DNA from: Serinus canaria
Lineage: Eukaryota > Chordata > Aves > Passeriformes > Fringillidae
DNA length: 64,000 bases
Assembly (NCBI RefSeq): GCF_022539315.1
Contig: NC_066316.1
Coordinates: forward strand, 53,817,994-53,881,993
Reading direction: 5' to 3'
Part shown: piece by piece, positions 60,586 to 64,000 of the stretch
How positions within the stretch are numbered: position 1 is the stretch's first letter
How the letters are laid out: every line of letters begins with the position of its first letter
Notes under the pieces: generated by a model
What the model saw: the letters and a program-made list of their open reading frames with translations, nothing else
Databases searched by the model: none
What the model was told of the DNA's origin: nothing
Program-made: the position numbers and the translations under genes

Positions 60586-63500
60586 TTTTTGGTAGAAGTA
60601 TTTAAAAGAAATGCAAACAAAATTATTCATGGTACAACTATTTTTTTACGTTATGGGTAGAAAGGAGTATTTATGTTAATCAAGTAAAGCAAACTCAAAG
60701 AGTCAGGACAGCATAGTTTAGGAATTACAGTCTTTGTGCCTTTATTTCATGCAATGGGTGACCCACCTTACCCTTGCAATAATATTGAGTTTCTGATCTG
60801 CACTGATCACAAAATTAATACTTACCCCTGGAACATCCCTGGATGCTAAAGTTATAGACAACTTACAGGGCATGAAAAAGTGACTGCTTAAGATGACAAC
60901 AGAGCATTTAATCATGTGCATATCTTGAAGCATGGGAGTAATTCCATTGAAATAAACAGGACTACTCAAATATTTTTGATATTAAATGTGCTTCTCTGCT
61001 CTGCTAGCTCAGGGGCTAAGAATTGATATGCTTATTTAAAACTGTGTTTATCTACTAAGCCTATGTTCAGCGTTACTGATTCCTTTCCCTTTCATCAGAC
61101 AGATACAAGGACTTCTCAATTTCTCTAGCCTCCTTCTGGGTCAGTGTCTTGGGGTGACTGTATGATACTGTATCCCCTATAGTCTGCTGTCTGCTTTTGT
61201 TTATCATCTCCTCCTAATTTGTCTCAAATATGAGACAGTCAGTTTCAAACTTTATTCTGCCTTACAACCCATTTGCATTTTAGATCTGACGTAGAAAACA
61301 GCTATAAGCCCAAACCCTTAGTCCTGAGGGAGTAAAGTGGATGACTTGAAAGTAAACACTCAGAGGTTAGTCTAGATTAGGGGATGCAATTGATATTAGG
61401 CTGGGGCTGGATCTTCCTACCCTAATTTTGGTGCTGTGATGCCAAGATTGTTTCATGCAGGACAAGAACACATACACTCACTGCTGTCTTGGGAAACCTC
61501 AGCTAGTGACAAGCTAGACCCAGAATAGTTAACTTGACTTGGCCACTATGTTTAACTCTTTTACAGTAAAACCTACAACAACTTTTAGTCTTCATTGAGT
61601 TTTTAAACATTGTGAAGGGTTAGTTATTCTGTTATACATGTAATGTGTATCCAGTGCCAGCTCTACCATCTTTCTTGCCATGTAAGCAGGGCAAAACCTG
61701 AAATCCCCACTGTGGGCCACCTGGAACTGGTATTACCAGATATAAGCTCTGACTAGTTTTGGTAGGCTTGGGCTTTAAGCTGTGCTTTGCTGCAGCTGCT
61801 CTCCAACACAAAGGAACTTCAAAGGGTTTTGACTCCACTCAGGGACACTGCAGCCAACACATCTGCTAGCTGTGGAGATGAAAGCGACTGTTTAATGCAC
61901 ACCATTGCCCTAACAAGTGCGCAGGTGCAATTTCTGGCTGGAGCTCTTCACATTGGCCTGCCTGTATTTAACTTCTTCTATCAGGACTTGTGGTTATTTC
62001 TGAGCTCAGAGCTCCTGGCCTGTCACTCAGTGACACCATTCCTCTAATAGCAACTAGAGATTGTTTCTTCCAGGGGCATCTGCAACTTTCTACAGTTGTA
62101 CTGTAACTTGCCCTGCATCCACATTAGTGAATGGCCAAGTAACCATTCACTGTGGTAATGTGAGTAACCACTTCTCTTGTGATAGAAAATGGCTCAGAGA
62201 AGAGACATGAGAATACAGGTTTCTAAAGACAAGCTATTCATAAAGCCAAGAGAACATTGATTTAGGGCCAAAGTCCCACTGCAGCCTATTGAGGGCATGC
62301 TTACTCTGCCCAGGGCAGAGCCATGTTGCCTGCTCCTATGAGCAAGACAGCTGTGTCTGTGGGGGCTTTCCAGCCCTCCAGTGAAACACTGCTCATGGCA
62401 ACTGTGCTCCATCATTAGAGGCTCCAGGGGCATGTACAGGGCCATCCTGAGGTACATGTACCCACAAATAGGTCTGGCAGCCTATTTAAAAAAAGAGTGT
62501 ATGCAGCCAGGCTGTCATGCACAGTGTGGAGCTTGGCAGGTTTTGCCCTTACAGATGTATGTGTCCTGTGAGTTGGGATGGGGGGGCAGGGAGGGATAAT
62601 TTTGATAAATGATTTTATTCTCAAGTCTGGAGTGGCACCAGTGTGATGAAATGAGCTCTTACTCTCTGTGGTGAGAGAAGTCTCCAAGCTGTTAGAAGAA
62701 GATGTGGTTCTCAAACACAATTTTTAACCTTATAATCATGGCTTGGCCATGATTCTTATAATCATGGCTTAAACCATTGGTGGGGTGAAAGGAGAGATCT
62801 TGTGGAGCTGCCTACTATGCAGCACTGTCCCATTTGGGTGGTGTCATGACAAATGCCTACACAAGATGCTAGCTTTCAGGTTTGAGAAAATAACTGCATT
62901 GGTATTGTTACAATGGCAGATCTGATATCCTTGATGTGTATCTTCTGGAAAAATCACTGTTCTCCACCTCTTGCTGCACAAGCACACTAACAAAATTTAG
63001 CATCAAAAATCCATTATGATTTTTAGTAGCTAGTCAAAACAGTGTATTTTAGGAGATTTCTCTAATTAGCTTCAGTGGAAAAACATTTTACTCCATCCAG
63101 ATAAAATTTTTGAAGGCACCACATCTAGAGGTCCTCTCTTGCGTATGACTTACCTGGACGTCTTAAAAATAAAACTTTGTATGAGTTATATTTTCTAGTT
63201 ACACCTATCAAAGAAGTTGGTCACTATGTCATTAAATTAGCACTGCTTATTAGTTTGCATTTTTTTGGTCAATAAATCTTTACCAGTGAACACCAGAGCA
63301 TGATCTCATTTTTCATGTGGAGGTTTAGAGTGGAGCACACATGCAAATAATATCTCTTTGTTTAGCATAGATTACTATCCTGAGCTATTCCAGAGTGGAG
63401 GCAGGGCTTGTGCTGGGGAGAGTTAGGCATGAGGAGCTTGGCTGATTGTGGCTGGCAAGAATAGCTCCTGTGTGGCTGTTACTTGCCCTCTGAGCAGATT

Positions 63501-64000
63501 AGCTTTGAAATAAAGAACTACTATTTTCAATTCAGTGTTCTCACAAAATTAACAAGTAGGTAAAGTTGCATGAAGGATTTGAAATCCTAGAGCACTGTGA
63601 CACTGCCATGACAATAGGCATGGCACTTAGCTTCCACGTACCTTGCTAGGGCATCATATCCTACTGGACTCTAAAGTGTGTCTATAAAATGGCTGCAGAA
63701 AATATGGCCGTTACAGAGAAAAATCTTCCAAAAAACCCAACGACCTGAGAAACCACCTGAGCTAGCTAGAAGCAAAACAGAATTGACACAAGAAACACTG
63801 ATACAAAGAAGGTGTGCCTGACAAGAGATGGGCTCCCAAGCAGACATGTCACTTTTGTGTACCTCACTGTCAGGAACTTCTACTGAAGGTGACTACATCT
63901 TGATAATTGTTTTTTTTTCAAACCAGACTGATTTTCACAGAAGCAGATAAATAACACAAACAAGGCAGTTATTGGTGTCTGTGGCACTCACTGGACATGT
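60586..64000. other. non-coding sequence, no gene recognised
   Basis: ORFs are at most about 100 codons and show no domains. A small duplicated palindromic motif at 62730-62770 is listed separately. No further repeats or genes are recognisable up to the end of the window. Confidence 0.5.
62730..62770. repeat. 15-bp direct repeat with internal hairpin
   Basis: TTATAATCATGGCTT occurs at 62730-62744 and again at 62756-62770. The first copy overlaps an 8-bp inverted repeat, AATCATGG and CCATGATT, spanning 62734-62754. The sequence shows a small template-switch-like duplication with no wider context. Confidence 0.75.

Noticed and set aside
1..64000. Possibility of a prokaryotic gene cluster, CRISPR array or defence system
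   Set aside because: No dense co-directional ORFs, no regularly spaced repeats with unique spacers, and clear vertebrate CR1 retroposons throughout.

Overview
The window looks like nuclear DNA from a bird, or at least a sauropsid. It is AT-leaning and gene-poor, has no operon-like packing of reading frames, and carries several 5'-truncated retroposon tails that match the 3' end of avian/reptilian CR1 LINEs. These are at about 9.35-9.88 kb (minus), 29.17-29.37 kb (plus), 44.05-44.23 kb (minus, very old), 49.74-49.87 kb (plus) and 56.00-56.35 kb (minus). No mammalian Alu, B1 or L1 signature was noticed. The species cannot be fixed by eye. I recognise no intact protein-coding gene, tRNA, rRNA or CRISPR array, so the window is best read as intergenic or deep-intronic DNA.

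Layout. 0-9.3 kb: unique sequence with a 32-bp tandem duplication, a T/G-rich tract, a CA/CAGA microsatellite and a trinucleotide tract. 9.3-9.9 kb: the longest CR1 fragment. 10.6-11.2 kb: an unexplained 201-codon ORF with an acceptor-like site inside it and AATAAA hexamers after it. 19.9-20.0 kb: a composite direct and inverted repeat. 23.3-24.5 kb: a decayed retroelement pol gene with RNase H-like and then integrase-like segments on the plus strand, in at least three reading frames. It is most like Ty3/gypsy. 29.2-30.1 kb: a CR1 tail abutting an AATAAA and a 222-codon minus-strand ORF. 36.7-36.9 kb: an AT-rich block with a perfect 9-bp inverted repeat around an octamer (ATTTGCAT), a candidate regulatory element. 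57.27-57.96 kb: a roughly 700-bp (CCCTT)n array that is open in several frames on both strands and shows interruptions suggesting internal segmental duplication. 59.9-60.6 kb: a coding-like stretch that shifts frame, possibly a broken gene copy of unknown origin.

Nothing here works together as a pathway. The contents are retroelement debris of different ages, simple repeats, a few ORFs longer than expected in AT-rich DNA, and small palindromic or motif-rich sites. The candidates most worth testing are the pol fossil, the CCCTT array, the 222-codon ORF and the coding-like stretch at 60 kb. All identifications come from reading the sequence; no database search or alignment was run.
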